64,000 bases of DNA from REEB95 sp035632055 (lineage in GTDB: Bacteria; Pseudomonadota; Alphaproteobacteria; ATCC43930; CGMCC-115725): NCBI GenBank assembly GCA_035632055.1, contig DASQHO010000062.1, positions 15,228 to 79,227 on the forward strand, in the 5' to 3' direction. The translations under genes were made by a program, and so were the position numbers. The notes beneath the pieces were generated by a model that saw nothing but the letters and a program-made list of their open reading frames with translations, was not told the origin of the DNA and did no database searches. This document shows, in pieces, positions 42,895-52,758 of this stretch; positions within the stretch are counted from its first letter, which is position 1, and every line of letters starts with the position of its first letter.

Positions 42895-44406
42895 TCACCG
42901 TTGCGCCAGCGCGGTGGCCGCCGCGCGCTGCGAAACCTGGACCCGCTCGATCAAATTGGCGATCGAAGGCTGCATCGGCTTCAAGAACGAAGTCGGATAG
43001 ATACCCATCCACAACACCACCGCGATCATCGGCGCGAATACCAGGACCTCGCGCGGATTGAGATCGGTCATGGCGCGAACGTCGGCGTGGGTGATCTTCT
43101 CGAAGATGATACGGCGATAGAGCCACAGCATGTAGGCCGCGCCCAGGATCACGCCGATCATGCCGAAGAACGCGACCCAGGTATTGACCTGAAAGGCGCC
43201 GATCATCGACAGGAACTCGCCGACGAAGCCGCTGGTGCCCGGCAGGCCGACCGAAGCCAGCATGAAGACCATGAAGGCGCAGGCGTATTTCGGCATGTTC
43301 TCGGCGAGGCCGCCATAGCGCGCGATCTCGCGCGTGTGCAACCGGTCGTAGATTACGCCGACGCAGAGGAAGAGCGCGGCCGAGACGACGCCGTGGCTCA
43401 GCATCTGGATCATCGCGCCCTGCAAGCCCTCGGGCGTCACGGTGAAGATTCCGATCGTCACAAAGCCCATATGGGCCACCGACGAATAGGCGATCAGCTT
43501 CTTCATGTCCTCCTGCGCCAGCGCCACCAGTGACGTGTAGATGATGGCCACGACCGACAGCGTGAACACGAACGGCGCGAAATACGCGGAGGCCTCGGGG
43601 AACATCGGCAGCGAGAAGCGGATGAAACCGTAGCCGCCCAGCTTCAGCAGCACGCCGGCCAGGATCACCGAGCCCGCCGTCGGCGCCTCGACATGCGCGT
43701 CGGGCAACCAGGTGTGGAACGGCCACATCGGCACCTTGACCGCAAACGACGCAAAGAAGGCGAGCCACAGCCAGGGCTGCAGCGCCGAGGGGAAGTTGAA
43801 CGCCAGCGCTTCGGGAATATCGGCAGTGCCGGTGACGAAATAGATGGCGAGGATCGCCAACAGCGACAACACCGAACCCAGCAGCGTGTAGAGGAAGAAC
43901 TTGAACGCGGAGTAGACCCGGCGCGGCCCGCCCCACACGCCGATGATCAGGAACATCGGCACAAGCACGCCCTCGAAGAAGACGTAGAACAGGATGAAGT
44001 CGAGTGCGCAAAAGATGCCGACCATCATCGTTTCGAGCGCGAGGAAGGCGATCATGTATTCCTTCACCCGGCGCTGAATCGCAGTCCAGCTGGCGATGAT
44101 GCAGATTGGCGTCAGGAACGTCGACAACAGGACGAAGAACAGCGAGATGCCGTCGACGCCCATGTGATAGCCGATGTTGAAATCGGGCAGCCAATCGGCC
44201 TGCTCGACGAGCTGGAAGTCGGAGCGTCCCGGATCGAAATTCGCCCACACCGCGAGCGACACGGCGAAGACGATCAGCGACGTCCACAGCGCGATCCAGC
44301 GCGCATTGCGCGCCACGCTCTGCTCGTCGCCGCGCAGCACCAGGATGGCGGCGACGCCCGCCAGCGGCAGGAACGTGGTGAGGGACAGAAGGGGCCAGTG
44401 CGCCAT
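42895..44406 (-). CDS. nuoM: NADH-quinone oxidoreductase subunit M
   Basis: Antiporter-like complex I subunit, about 503 residues. Conserved proton-channel segments are FFAFFAS-like AVKVPMWPFHTWLPDAHVEAP, represented by KVPMWPFHTWLPD, and LIAYSSVAHMGFV. Two starts are possible: an ATG at 44415 that overlaps the nuoL stop as ATGA, and the ATG at 44406 used here, which gives the usual MxHWPLLSLTTFLPL opening. The difference is three residues. Confidence 0.97.
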   Translation of the reverse strand: MAHWPLLSLTTFLPLAGVAAILVLRGDEQSVARNARWIALWTSLIVFAVSLAVWANFDPGRSDFQLVEQADWLPDFNIGYHMGVDGISLFFVLLSTFLTPICIIASWTAIQRRVKEYMIAFLALETMMVGIFCALDFILFYVFFEGVLVPMFLIIGVWGGPRRVYSAFKFFLYTLLGSVLSLLAILAIYFVTGTADIPEALAFNFPSALQPWLWLAFFASFAVKVPMWPFHTWLPDAHVEAPTAGSVILAGVLLKLGGYGFIRFSLPMFPEASAYFAPFVFTLSVVAIIYTSLVALAQEDMKKLIAYSSVAHMGFVTIGIFTVTPEGLQGAMIQMLSHGVVSAALFLCVGVIYDRLHTREIARYGGLAENMPKYACAFMVFMLASVGLPGTSGFVGEFLSMIGAFQVNTWVAFFGMIGVILGAAYMLWLYRRIIFEKITHADVRAMTDLNPREVLVFAPMIAVVLWMGIYPTSFLKPMQPSIANLIERVQVSQRAAATALAQR

Positions 44407-44411
44407 CGCAA

Positions 44412-46343
44412 TCATCCCATCTGCCGCAGCACGTACCACGACACCAGCACCACCGCGCCGACGAACATGGCGAAGACATAATGATAGAGATAGCCGGTCT
44501 GGAAACGGCTCAGCACCGCCGCCATGCCGCGCGTCATCTTGGCGAAGCCGTCAGGACCGAAGCCGTCGATCACCGCGCCGTCGCCGTCCTTCCATAGCCG
44601 GACGCCGAACCACATCGCCGGCCGGACGATGACCGCGTCATAGAGCTCGTCGACGTACCACTTGTTGAGCAGGAAGAGGTAAATCGGCCGGAAATAGTGA
44701 GCGAACCACGCGGGGATACCCGTATTGACGATGTACGCGACCCAGGCGATGAAGATGCCGGCAATACCCATCGCCAGCGGCAGCTTCGACACCCAGAACG
44801 GCACGTGTTCGGCGCCGCCAACCGTGTCGTGGCCCGGCAGCACCAGGATCGAATCGCCCCAGAACGCTTCGCGGCCCTCGCCGACCAGCCAGTGATAGCC
44901 GATCATGCCGGCGAACAATGCACCGGCTGCCAGCACCACCAGCGGCAGGATCATCACCGGCGGCGATTCATGGACGTGCGCCATGACTTCGCGCGTGGCG
45001 CGCGGCTTGCCATGGAAGGTCATGAAAATCAGCCGCCATGAATAGAAGGCGGTAAGGAAGGCGGCGAAAGTGCCGAGCCAGTAGGCGTAATGGCCGACAT
45101 CGGTGCCGGCCGCCCACGAAGCTTCGAGGATCGTGTCCTTGGAATAATAGCCGGCGAACGGCCAGATGCCGCCGAGCGCCAAGCTGCCGATCCACATCAG
45201 GACATAGGTCGCCGGAATGAGCGAACGCAATCCGCCCATCTTGCGCATGTCCTGTTCGCCCGACATCGCGTGGATCACCGAGCCCGCGCCGAGGAACAGC
45301 AGCGCCTTGAAGAAAGCGTGTGTCAGCAGGTGGAACATCGCCGCGCCATAGGCCGAAACGCCGGCGGCGAAAAACATGTAGCCGAGCTGACTGCAGGTCG
45401 AATAGGCGATGACGCGCTTGATGTCGTTCTGCGCCATGCCGATGGTCGCGGCGAACATCGCGGTCGAGCCCCCGACCACCACGACGACGGCGAGCGCTGT
45501 CGGCGAGTACTCGAACAGCGGCGACAGCCGCGCCAGCATGAACACGCCTGCGGTGACCATGGTCGCGGCATGGATCAAGGCCGAAACCGGCGTCGGGCCT
45601 TCCATCGCGTCCGGCAGCCAGGTGTGCAGGCCGAGCTGGGCCGATTTGCCCATCGCGCCTACGAACAGCAGGATGCACGTGATGGTCAGCGCATCGACCT
45701 GGTGGCCGAGGAAGCCGATCGTGTGGTGCGAGGCGTCGGGCGCGGCGGCGAAAACAGTATCGAACTGCAGCGAGCCGAAGATCAGGTAGACCGCGAAGAT
45801 GCCGAGCGCGAAACCGAAATCACCGACGCGATTGACGACAAACGCCTTGATCGCGGCCGCGTTGGCGGTCGGACGGTCGTACCAAAATCCGATCAGCAAA
45901 TATGACGCGAGACCGACACCTTCCCAGCCGAAGAATAGCTGAACGAAATTGTCGCTGGTCACCAGCACCAGCATGAAGAAGGTGAACAGCGACAGGTACG
46001 ACATGAAGCGCGGCACCGATTTGTCGTGTGCCATGTAGCCGACGGAATAGATGTGCACCATGGCCGACACCAAGGTGACCATCGCCACCATGACCGCCGA
46101 CAACGTGTCGTAGCGCAGCGCCCAATGGACTTCGAGATCGCCGGCGTTGATCCAGGTCAGCAGCTCGATCGTCCGCGCGTGGCCGCCGAAGGCGACGTTC
46201 CAGAACACGATCGCGCCGAGCACCGCGGAGACGACGAGCGCCAGGCAGGTGACGAGCTGCGCGCCGCGATCGCCGATCCAGCGGCCGAAGAAGCCGGCGA
46301 TGAAGGCCGCGATCAGCGGCAGGAATACGGCGGCGACGTGCAT
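44412..46343 (-). CDS. nuoL: NADH-quinone oxidoreductase subunit L
   Basis: Largest antiporter-like membrane subunit of complex I, 643 residues. It should include the long lateral helix near the C-terminus that ties the proton channels together. Motifs include WEGVGLASYLLIGFW with the conserved glutamate, QLGLHTWLPDAMEGPTPVSA and IAYSTCSQLGYMF. Only one base separates its start from the nuoK stop, so the genes are translated together. Confidence 0.97.
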   Translation of the reverse strand: MHVAAVFLPLIAAFIAGFFGRWIGDRGAQLVTCLALVVSAVLGAIVFWNVAFGGHARTIELLTWINAGDLEVHWALRYDTLSAVMVAMVTLVSAMVHIYSVGYMAHDKSVPRFMSYLSLFTFFMLVLVTSDNFVQLFFGWEGVGLASYLLIGFWYDRPTANAAAIKAFVVNRVGDFGFALGIFAVYLIFGSLQFDTVFAAAPDASHHTIGFLGHQVDALTITCILLFVGAMGKSAQLGLHTWLPDAMEGPTPVSALIHAATMVTAGVFMLARLSPLFEYSPTALAVVVVVGGSTAMFAATIGMAQNDIKRVIAYSTCSQLGYMFFAAGVSAYGAAMFHLLTHAFFKALLFLGAGSVIHAMSGEQDMRKMGGLRSLIPATYVLMWIGSLALGGIWPFAGYYSKDTILEASWAAGTDVGHYAYWLGTFAAFLTAFYSWRLIFMTFHGKPRATREVMAHVHESPPVMILPLVVLAAGALFAGMIGYHWLVGEGREAFWGDSILVLPGHDTVGGAEHVPFWVSKLPLAMGIAGIFIAWVAYIVNTGIPAWFAHYFRPIYLFLLNKWYVDELYDAVIVRPAMWFGVRLWKDGDGAVIDGFGPDGFAKMTRGMAAVLSRFQTGYLYHYVFAMFVGAVVLVSWYVLRQMG

Positions 46344-46344
46344 C

Positions 46345-46656
46345 TCAGCCTTTCATCCGATTGATGTCTTCGACCGCGATGGTGCCGCGGTTGCGGAAAT
46401 AGACGACGAGAATGGCGAGGCCAATCGCCGCTTCGGCCGCCGCCACGGTCAGCACGAACATGGCAAAGACCTGGCCGACAAGGTCGTGCAGAAACGACGA
46501 GAAGGCGACGAAGTTGATGTTTACCGCCAGCAACATCAGCTCGACCGACATCAGGATGATGATGACGTTCTTGCGGTTCAAAAAGATGCCGAAGACGCCG
46601 AGCGTGAACAGGATGGCGGCGACGGTGAGGTAATGCGCGAGGCCGATCTGCAGCAT
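46345..46656 (-). CDS. nuoK: NADH-quinone oxidoreductase subunit K
   Basis: Small membrane subunit of complex I, 103 residues with three helices. The conserved glutamates on helices two and three, seen in IILMSVELMLLAVNINFVAF and VAAAEAAIGLAILV, take part in the proton path near the quinone module. Its start shares a base with the nuoJ stop (TGATG). Confidence 0.97.
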   Translation of the reverse strand: MLQIGLAHYLTVAAILFTLGVFGIFLNRKNVIIILMSVELMLLAVNINFVAFSSFLHDLVGQVFAMFVLTVAAAEAAIGLAILVVYFRNRGTIAVEDINRMKG

Positions 46657-47264
46657 CAGACACCCTCCCCCGGCCGCACTTTGACGATCTCGAGCGTGTC
46701 TTCGCGGCGGCGCGAAACCTGGCGTGCGATGCGCTGGCGGCGGGTGTCAGGCCGCGACCGGTGGGTCAGCACGATGGCGCCGATCATCGCCACCAGCAGG
46801 ACGGCGCCGGCGGTCTGGAATGCGTAGACGTAATGCGTATAGAGCAGCGCGCCGAGTGCGGCGGTGTTGCTCAGCGTGCTCGGCGTCGGTGCAACCGCGG
46901 CTTGCAGCGCGCCCGGCGCCGCCACCCATGCGCCGAACATCAGGATCAGTTCAGCCAGCAGGATGAGGCCGATCAGCGCGCCGATCGGCAGGTATTGCAG
47001 GAAACCTTGGCGCAGCTCGACGAAGTTAATGTCGAGCATCATCACCACGAACAGGAACAGCACGGCGACTGCGCCGACATAGACAATGACCAGGATCATC
47101 GCCAGGAACTCGGCGCCAAGCAACACGAACAGGCCAGCAGCGTTGAAGAACGCCAGGATCAGGAATAGCACCGAGTGCACCGGGTTGCGCGCCGAGATCA
47201 CCATCACGCCCGAGGCGATGGCGACAGCGGCAAAGCTGTAGAAGGCGAGCGCCTGGATGATCAT
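46656..47264 (-). CDS. nuoJ: NADH-quinone oxidoreductase subunit J
   Basis: Membrane subunit of complex I, 202 residues and five helices, next to the quinone site. The conserved helix-three stretch FLAMILVIVYVGAVAVLFLF contains the tyrosine and glycine that give the pi-bulge important for coupling. The C-terminal 40 residues are basic and probably cytoplasmic. It starts ten bases after nuoI. Confidence 0.96.
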   Translation of the reverse strand: MIIQALAFYSFAAVAIASGVMVISARNPVHSVLFLILAFFNAAGLFVLLGAEFLAMILVIVYVGAVAVLFLFVVMMLDINFVELRQGFLQYLPIGALIGLILLAELILMFGAWVAAPGALQAAVAPTPSTLSNTAALGALLYTHYVYAFQTAGAVLLVAMIGAIVLTHRSRPDTRRQRIARQVSRRREDTLEIVKVRPGEGV

Positions 47265-47274
47265 GCGCGGCGGC

Positions 47275-47769
47275 TCAGCGATATGGCGCGTCGAGCGCGA
47301 GGTTTTCGGCGATTTCCGCTTCCCAGCGGTCGCCGTTGGCCAGCAATTTGGCCTTGTCGTAGAACAGCTCTTCGCGCGTCTCGGCTGCGAACTCGAAGTT
47401 CGGCCCTTCGACGATGGCGTCGACCGGGCAGGCCTCCTGGCACAAGCCGCAATAGATGCACTTGGTCATGTCGATGTCGTAGCGCGTCGTGCGCCGGCTG
47501 CCGTCTTCGCGCGGCTCGGCTTCGATGGTGATCGCAAGCGCCGGGCACACCGCCTCGCACAGCTTGCAGGCGATGCACCGCTCCTCGCCGTTGGGATAGC
47601 GCCGTAGCACATGTTCGCCGCGGAAGCGCGGGCTCAGCGGCCCCTTCTCGTAAGGGTAATTCACGGTCACCGGACGCTTGAACATATAGGTGAGCGTCAA
47701 CCACAGGCCCGAGATGAGCTCGGTCAGCAGCAGGCTATAGGCGTGGCGATCGATGCGTCCCATGGCCAT
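47275..47769 (-). CDS. nuoI: NADH-quinone oxidoreductase subunit I
   Basis: Peripheral-arm subunit of complex I, 164 residues, holding clusters N6a and N6b that pass electrons toward N2. The eight cysteines lie in two ferredoxin motifs, CIACKLCEAVCP and CIYCGLCQEACP. ATG codons at 47769 and 47763 are both possible starts; the first is three bases from the nuoH stop and is kept. Confidence 0.97.
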   Translation of the reverse strand: MAMGRIDRHAYSLLLTELISGLWLTLTYMFKRPVTVNYPYEKGPLSPRFRGEHVLRRYPNGEERCIACKLCEAVCPALAITIEAEPREDGSRRTTRYDIDMTKCIYCGLCQEACPVDAIVEGPNFEFAAETREELFYDKAKLLANGDRWEAEIAENLALDAPYR

Positions 47770-47772
47770 CTC

Positions 47773-48783
47773 CTAAGCCGGAATCCACCCGGTGAACACC
47801 AGGAAGGCTGCGGTGGCGGCGAGCCAGGCGAGCGACAAGGGCAGGAACACTTTCCAGCCAAGCCGCATCAGCTGATCGTAGCGGTAGCGCGGCATGGTGG
47901 CGCGCACCCACAGGAAGCAGAACAGCACGAAGGCAATCTTGGCGAAGAACCAGATCGGACCCGGAATCCAGGTAAAGGGCGCGACGCCGAACGGCGCCAG
48001 CCAGCCGCCGAGGAACAGGATGCTGGTCATTGCGCTCATCAGGATCATGTTGGCGTATTCGCCGAGGTAGAAGAGCGCGAAAGTCATCGACGAATATTCG
48101 ACGAAGAAGCCAGCGACCAGTTCCGACTCGCCTTCCGGCAGATCGAACGGCGAACGGTTGGTCTCCGCCAAACCCGAGATGAAGAAGACGACGAACATCG
48201 GGAACAGCGGCAAGCAAAACCATACCGTCTTCTGCGCTTCGACGATGTCGCTCAGATTGAGCGAGCCGACACACAGCAGCACCGAGACGATGACGAAGCC
48301 GATCGAGACTTCGTACGACACCATCTGCGCCGCCGAACGCAAGCCGCCAAGGAAGGCATAGCGCGAATTCGACGACCAGCCGGCCATGATGATCCCGTAG
48401 ACGCCGAGCGACGAGATCGCGAACAGATAAAGGATGCCGACATTGATGTTGGCCAGAACGACGCCGGCGTCGAATGGGATGACCGCCCAGGCGATCAGGC
48501 TGAGCACGAAGGTGATGATCGGGGCGGCGACGAAGACGACGCGGTTGGCGCCGGCCGGAATCACCGTTTCCTTCATCAGCAGCTTGAGACCGTCGGCCAG
48601 CGGCTGGAACAGGCCGAACGGACCGACCACGTTGGGGCCTTTTCTGAGCTGCGCCGCCGCCAGGACCTTGCGCTCGGCATAGGTCAAATAGGCGACCGCC
48701 AGCAACAATGGCACGATGATCGCCAGGATCTCGGCGACAGTGATCGCGGTTGGCAGACCGTAGCTGTGCCAGAGCTCAACCAT
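47773..48783 (-). CDS. nuoH: NADH-quinone oxidoreductase subunit H
   Basis: Membrane subunit of complex I, 336 residues with eight helices, forming most of the quinone chamber. Conserved loops are AERKVLAAAQLRKGPNVVGP and LAETNRSPFDLPEGESELVAG, here cited by LAETNRSPFDLPEGE. A far longer frame opens upstream, but the ATG at 48783 overlaps the nuoG end by eight bases and gives the family length. Confidence 0.97.
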   Translation of the reverse strand: MVELWHSYGLPTAITVAEILAIIVPLLLAVAYLTYAERKVLAAAQLRKGPNVVGPFGLFQPLADGLKLLMKETVIPAGANRVVFVAAPIITFVLSLIAWAVIPFDAGVVLANINVGILYLFAISSLGVYGIIMAGWSSNSRYAFLGGLRSAAQMVSYEVSIGFVIVSVLLCVGSLNLSDIVEAQKTVWFCLPLFPMFVVFFISGLAETNRSPFDLPEGESELVAGFFVEYSSMTFALFYLGEYANMILMSAMTSILFLGGWLAPFGVAPFTWIPGPIWFFAKIAFVLFCFLWVRATMPRYRYDQLMRLGWKVFLPLSLAWLAATAAFLVFTGWIPA

Positions 48784-50833
48784 GCGTGCCCGTCCGTGCG
48801 GCGCCGCCAAACTCCGCCGCACACTCCGCCATGGTCGGCGAGGCGCGGCTGATCGGATCGGTTCGGTAATAATCGGCGATCGGATAGGCGAACGGCTCGC
48901 GCTCGATGCGGCCGTCCTGGCCGAACTTGCCCCACACCGAGCGTGGCGTCTCGTCGAGCCGGCCGAAGACGGGGTTGACCTCGGCCAAGCGGCGGCGCAC
49001 GGCGCGCAGATTATCGTAGGGCAGCTTGCGGCCGAGCACTTCGGACAACGCGCGCAGGATCGTCCAGTCGTCGCGCGCCTCGCCCGGCGGAAAGATGGCG
49101 CGGCGGCCATGCTGCACGCGGCCTTCGGTATTGACGTAAGTCGCGTCTTTCTCGGTGTAAGCGGCGCCCGGCAGCACGACGTCAGCGCGATGCGCGCCAG
49201 CGTCGCCATGGTGGCCCTGATAGATGACGAAGGCCTTACCCAGGCGTTTCATGTCGAGCTCGTCAGCACTGAGCAGATAGACGAATTCGATCTCGCCTTT
49301 CTCGCAGCCCGCCAGGATACCGGCAGTGTCGCGGCCGCCCGCCTGCGGCACGAAGCCCAGATCGAGGCCGCCGACACGCGCCGCCGCGGTGTGGAGCACG
49401 TTGAAGCCATTCCAGTCCTCGCGCACCAAGCCGGCGGTTTCGGCCAGCGCCCGCGCCAGATGCAGGATCGCGGCGCCGTCGCGGCGACGGAGCGCACCCT
49501 GCCCCAGGATGAGCATCGGCTTCTTCGCCGCCTTGAGCGTCTCGACGAATTTATGCTTGCCAGCGACGAGGTCCGCCAGCGTCTCGGGCCCGGCGCCGAG
49601 CCACTCGACCGGATAGGTCAGCTCGCGCGGTGCACCGATGCCGGCGACCTTGAAGCCGCCCTGGAGCCAGCGCTTGCGCATCCGGGCGTTGATGATCGGC
49701 GCTTCCCAGCGCGGATGCGTGCCAATCAACAAGCAGGAGTCGGCTTCCTCAATGCCGGCGATGCCGGTGTTGAAGAGATAGCCAGCGCGGCAGGCAGGAT
49801 CGAGCGCCGCGCCGTCCTGCCGGCAATCGACATGCGGCGAGCCCAACGCAGCCATCAGCTCCTTGAGCGCCAGCATCGATTCACAGTCGGCGAGATCGCC
49901 CGCGAGTGCAGCCATGCGGCTGCCAGCAACCCCCTTGAGCCGCGCCGTGATAGCGGTGAACGCGTCGTGCCACGTCGCCTCGACGAGTTTGCCGTCCTTG
50001 CGGACATAGGGCATATCGAGCCGGCGCTTGGTCAGGCCGTCGAGCGCGAAGCGCGTCTTGTCGGCGATCCATTCCTCGTTGATCGCCTCGTTGAGTCGCG
50101 GCAGCACGCGCAGCACCTGGCCGCTGCGTGCATCGACGCGGATGTTCGAGCCGACGGCATCGAGCACGTCAACGCTTTCGGTCTTGGTCAGCTCCCACGG
50201 CCGCGCGACGAAGGCATAGGGCTTCGCAGTCAGCGCGCCGACCGGGCAGAGATCGACGATGTTGGCCGAGAGCTCCGACGACAGCGTACGCTCGATATAG
50301 GTGCCGATCTCCATGTCCTCGCCGCGGCCAGTGGCGCCGAGATCCTCGACGCCGGCGACCTCGGTTGCGAAACGGATACAACGCGTGCAGTGGATGCAGC
50401 GATTCATCGACGTCGCAACCAGCGGCCCGAAATTCTTGTCCTTCACCGCACGCTTGTTTTCGATGTAGCGGCCGCGGTCGAAGCCGTAGGCCATCGCCTG
50501 ATCCTGCAGATCGCACTCGCCGCCCTGATCGCAAATCGGGCAATCGAGCGGATGATTGATCAGCAGAAATTCCATCACGCCGTGACGCGCCTTCTTGGCC
50601 TTCTCGCTGTCGGTGTGGATGACCATGCCGTCCGCGGCGGGCATGGCGCAGGATGCGATCGGCTTCGGCGCCTTTTCCTGCTCGACCAGGCACATGCGGC
50701 AATTGCCGGCGATGCTGAGCCGCTGATGGAAGCAGAAATGCGCCACCTCGAAACCGGCCAGCTGGCAGGCCTGGAGCACCGTCGTACCCGCCGGCACCTC
50801 GATTGCCTTACCGTTGATTGTCAGCTTGGGCAT
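48776..50833 (-). CDS. nuoG: NADH-quinone oxidoreductase subunit G
   Basis: Iron-sulfur subunit of complex I, 685 residues, with clusters N1b, N5 and N4 in the N-terminal 220 residues. Cluster ligands are in CRMCLVE, CPICDQGGECDLQD and CIHCTRCIRFATEVAG. The molybdopterin-oxidoreductase-like C-terminal region is shortened compared with enterobacterial NuoG, as in mitochondria and other alphaproteobacteria. It begins three bases after nuoF. Confidence 0.97.
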   Translation of the reverse strand: MPKLTINGKAIEVPAGTTVLQACQLAGFEVAHFCFHQRLSIAGNCRMCLVEQEKAPKPIASCAMPAADGMVIHTDSEKAKKARHGVMEFLLINHPLDCPICDQGGECDLQDQAMAYGFDRGRYIENKRAVKDKNFGPLVATSMNRCIHCTRCIRFATEVAGVEDLGATGRGEDMEIGTYIERTLSSELSANIVDLCPVGALTAKPYAFVARPWELTKTESVDVLDAVGSNIRVDARSGQVLRVLPRLNEAINEEWIADKTRFALDGLTKRRLDMPYVRKDGKLVEATWHDAFTAITARLKGVAGSRMAALAGDLADCESMLALKELMAALGSPHVDCRQDGAALDPACRAGYLFNTGIAGIEEADSCLLIGTHPRWEAPIINARMRKRWLQGGFKVAGIGAPRELTYPVEWLGAGPETLADLVAGKHKFVETLKAAKKPMLILGQGALRRRDGAAILHLARALAETAGLVREDWNGFNVLHTAAARVGGLDLGFVPQAGGRDTAGILAGCEKGEIEFVYLLSADELDMKRLGKAFVIYQGHHGDAGAHRADVVLPGAAYTEKDATYVNTEGRVQHGRRAIFPPGEARDDWTILRALSEVLGRKLPYDNLRAVRRRLAEVNPVFGRLDETPRSVWGKFGQDGRIEREPFAYPIADYYRTDPISRASPTMAECAAEFGGAARTGTHG

Positions 50834-50836
50834 TGC

Positions 50837-52132
50837 CTACTCCGCCGCCCGCGCCGTGTGGGCGCGATAGTCGCGCATGCGGCGCTCCATTTCCGGCCGG
50901 AAATGCCGGATCAGACCTTGCACCGGCCACGCCGCGGCGTCGCCGAGCGCGCAGATGGTGTGGCCTTCGATCTCGAACGAAACCTCGAGCAGCATGTCGA
51001 TTTCGCGCGGCTCGGCCTTGCCCTCGACCATGCGTTCCATCACCCGCCACATCCAGCCGGTGCCTTCTCGGCACGGCGTGCACTGGCCGCAGCTCTCGTG
51101 CTTGTAGAAATGCGACAGGCGGGCGATTGCCTTGATGATGTCGGTGGATTTGTCCATGACGATGACGGCGGCCGTACCGAGGCCGGATTTGACATCGCGC
51201 AACGCGTCGAAATCCATCAGCACGGTGTCGCAGATCGATTTCGGAATCACCGGTACCGACGAGCCGCCGGGGATCACTGCCAGCAGATTGTCCCAGCCGC
51301 CGCGCACGCCGCCGGCGTGTTTGTCGATGAGTTCGCGCAGCGGGATGCCCATCGCCTCTTCGACGTTGCACGGCTTCTCGACATGGCCGGAGATGCAGAA
51401 CACCTTCGTGCCTTCGTTCTTGGGCCGGCCGATGCCGGCGAACCAAACGCCGCCGCGGCGCAGGATGGTCGGCACCACGGCGATGGTCTCGACGTTATTG
51501 ACCGTCGACGGGCAGCCATAGAGCCCGCAGGTCGCCGGAAACGGCGGCTTGAGGCGCGGCTGGCCCTTTTTGCCTTCGAGCGATTCGAGCAGACCCGTCT
51601 CCTCGCCGCAGATATAGGCGCCGGCGCCACGATGGAGCTTGAGATCGAAATCGAAACCGGAACCGCAGGCGTTCTTGCCGACGAGGCCGGCGGCGTAGGC
51701 CTCGTCGATCGCGGCCTGGAGAACCTTCGCCTCGTTGACGAACTCGCCGCGGATGTAGATGTAGCAATGGTGCGCGCCCATGCCGACGCCGGCGAGGAGG
51801 CAGCCCTCGATCAGCTTGTGCGGATCATGGCGGATGATGTCGCGATCCTTGCAGGTGCCCGGCTCGCTCTCGTCGGCGTTGACGATGAGGTAGGTCGGCC
51901 GGTCGCTCTGCTTGGGCATGAACGACCATTTGAGACCCGTCGGGAATCCGGCGCCGCCGCGGCCGCGCAGGCCCGACGCCTTGACCTCGTTGGCGATCCA
52001 GTCGCGGCCCTTGGCGACGAGATCCTTGGTGTTATCCCAATCGCCGCGCTTGCGCGCGCCCTGGGCGCCATCGAGACGCCAGTCGAATTGCCCGTAGAGA
52101 TTGGTGAAGATGCGATCCTTATCGGCGAGCAT
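50837..52132 (-). CDS. nuoF: NADH-quinone oxidoreductase subunit F
   Basis: NADH-oxidising subunit of complex I, 431 residues, carrying FMN and cluster N3. The nucleotide site is in GLRGRGGAGFPTGLKW (near residue 60) and ADESEPGTCKDR, and the cluster cysteines are in ESCGQCTPCREG with a further one in ICALGDAAAWP. The ATG at 52132 shares a base with the nuoE stop (TGATG), which rules out the longer upstream frame. Confidence 0.97.
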   Translation of the reverse strand: MLADKDRIFTNLYGQFDWRLDGAQGARKRGDWDNTKDLVAKGRDWIANEVKASGLRGRGGAGFPTGLKWSFMPKQSDRPTYLIVNADESEPGTCKDRDIIRHDPHKLIEGCLLAGVGMGAHHCYIYIRGEFVNEAKVLQAAIDEAYAAGLVGKNACGSGFDFDLKLHRGAGAYICGEETGLLESLEGKKGQPRLKPPFPATCGLYGCPSTVNNVETIAVVPTILRRGGVWFAGIGRPKNEGTKVFCISGHVEKPCNVEEAMGIPLRELIDKHAGGVRGGWDNLLAVIPGGSSVPVIPKSICDTVLMDFDALRDVKSGLGTAAVIVMDKSTDIIKAIARLSHFYKHESCGQCTPCREGTGWMWRVMERMVEGKAEPREIDMLLEVSFEIEGHTICALGDAAAWPVQGLIRHFRPEMERRMRDYRAHTARAAE

Positions 52133-52758
52133 CAGCGCTTGCCTCCGGCGAACGACAAATCTTTGAGCGTGGTCAAACCGCCTTCGGGCGCCGAGGTCTG
52201 GCGCTTTTTGACCGAGCCCATCGGCGGTTTGTCGCCGCGCGCCAGCGCGTCGATCAGCGCCTCGGTCGAGCGGCCGTCGAGATCCTCGTAGAAATCGTCG
52301 TTGACTTGGATGATCGGCGCATTGACGCAGGCGCCGAGACACTCGACCTCACGCAGCGTGAACTTGCCGTCGGCCGTCGTCTCGCCAATGTCGATGCCGA
52401 GCTTCTTCTTGCAGGCCGCGACGACTTCGTCCGAACCCCGGAGCCAGCACGGTGTCGTGGTGCAAATCTGGAAGAAGTGCTTCCCAACCGGCTTCAGGTT
52501 GAACATCGTGTAGAAGGTCGCGACCTCGTAGACGCGGATACGCGCCATGCCGAGCATGTCGGCGACCATGTCCATTGCGGCGCGCGGCAGCCAATTGTCG
52601 TGCTGACGCTGCGCCAAATCGAGCAGCGGCAGCACCGCGCTCGCCTGGCGGCCGGGCGGATATTTGGCGATATGCGCCTGCGCCTTCTTAAGGTTTTCGG
52701 GCGTGAAGGCGAAGCTGGCCGGCTGCGTCACCGGCGCAGAATTGTTCTGTGCACTCAT
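52132..52758 (-). CDS. nuoE: NADH-quinone oxidoreductase subunit E
   Basis: Peripheral subunit of complex I, 208 residues, with the 2Fe-2S cluster N1a in a thioredoxin-like fold. The four ligands are in CTTTPCW and CLGACVNAP. It carries a C-terminal extension of about 35 residues ending in GGLTTLKDLSFAGGKR, common in alphaproteobacteria. The start overlaps the nuoD stop by four bases. Confidence 0.97.
   Translation of the reverse strand: MSAQNNSAPVTQPASFAFTPENLKKAQAHIAKYPPGRQASAVLPLLDLAQRQHDNWLPRAAMDMVADMLGMARIRVYEVATFYTMFNLKPVGKHFFQICTTTPCWLRGSDEVVAACKKKLGIDIGETTADGKFTLREVECLGACVNAPIIQVNDDFYEDLDGRSTEALIDALARGDKPPMGSVKKRQTSAPEGGLTTLKDLSFAGGKR

Noticed and set aside
48782..52291. Very long open frame on the plus strand (about 1169 codons)
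   Set aside because: It lies exactly antisense to nuoG, nuoF and part of nuoE, reads as arginine-, histidine- and alanine-rich low-complexity protein, and matches the mirror frame expected opposite GC-rich genes.
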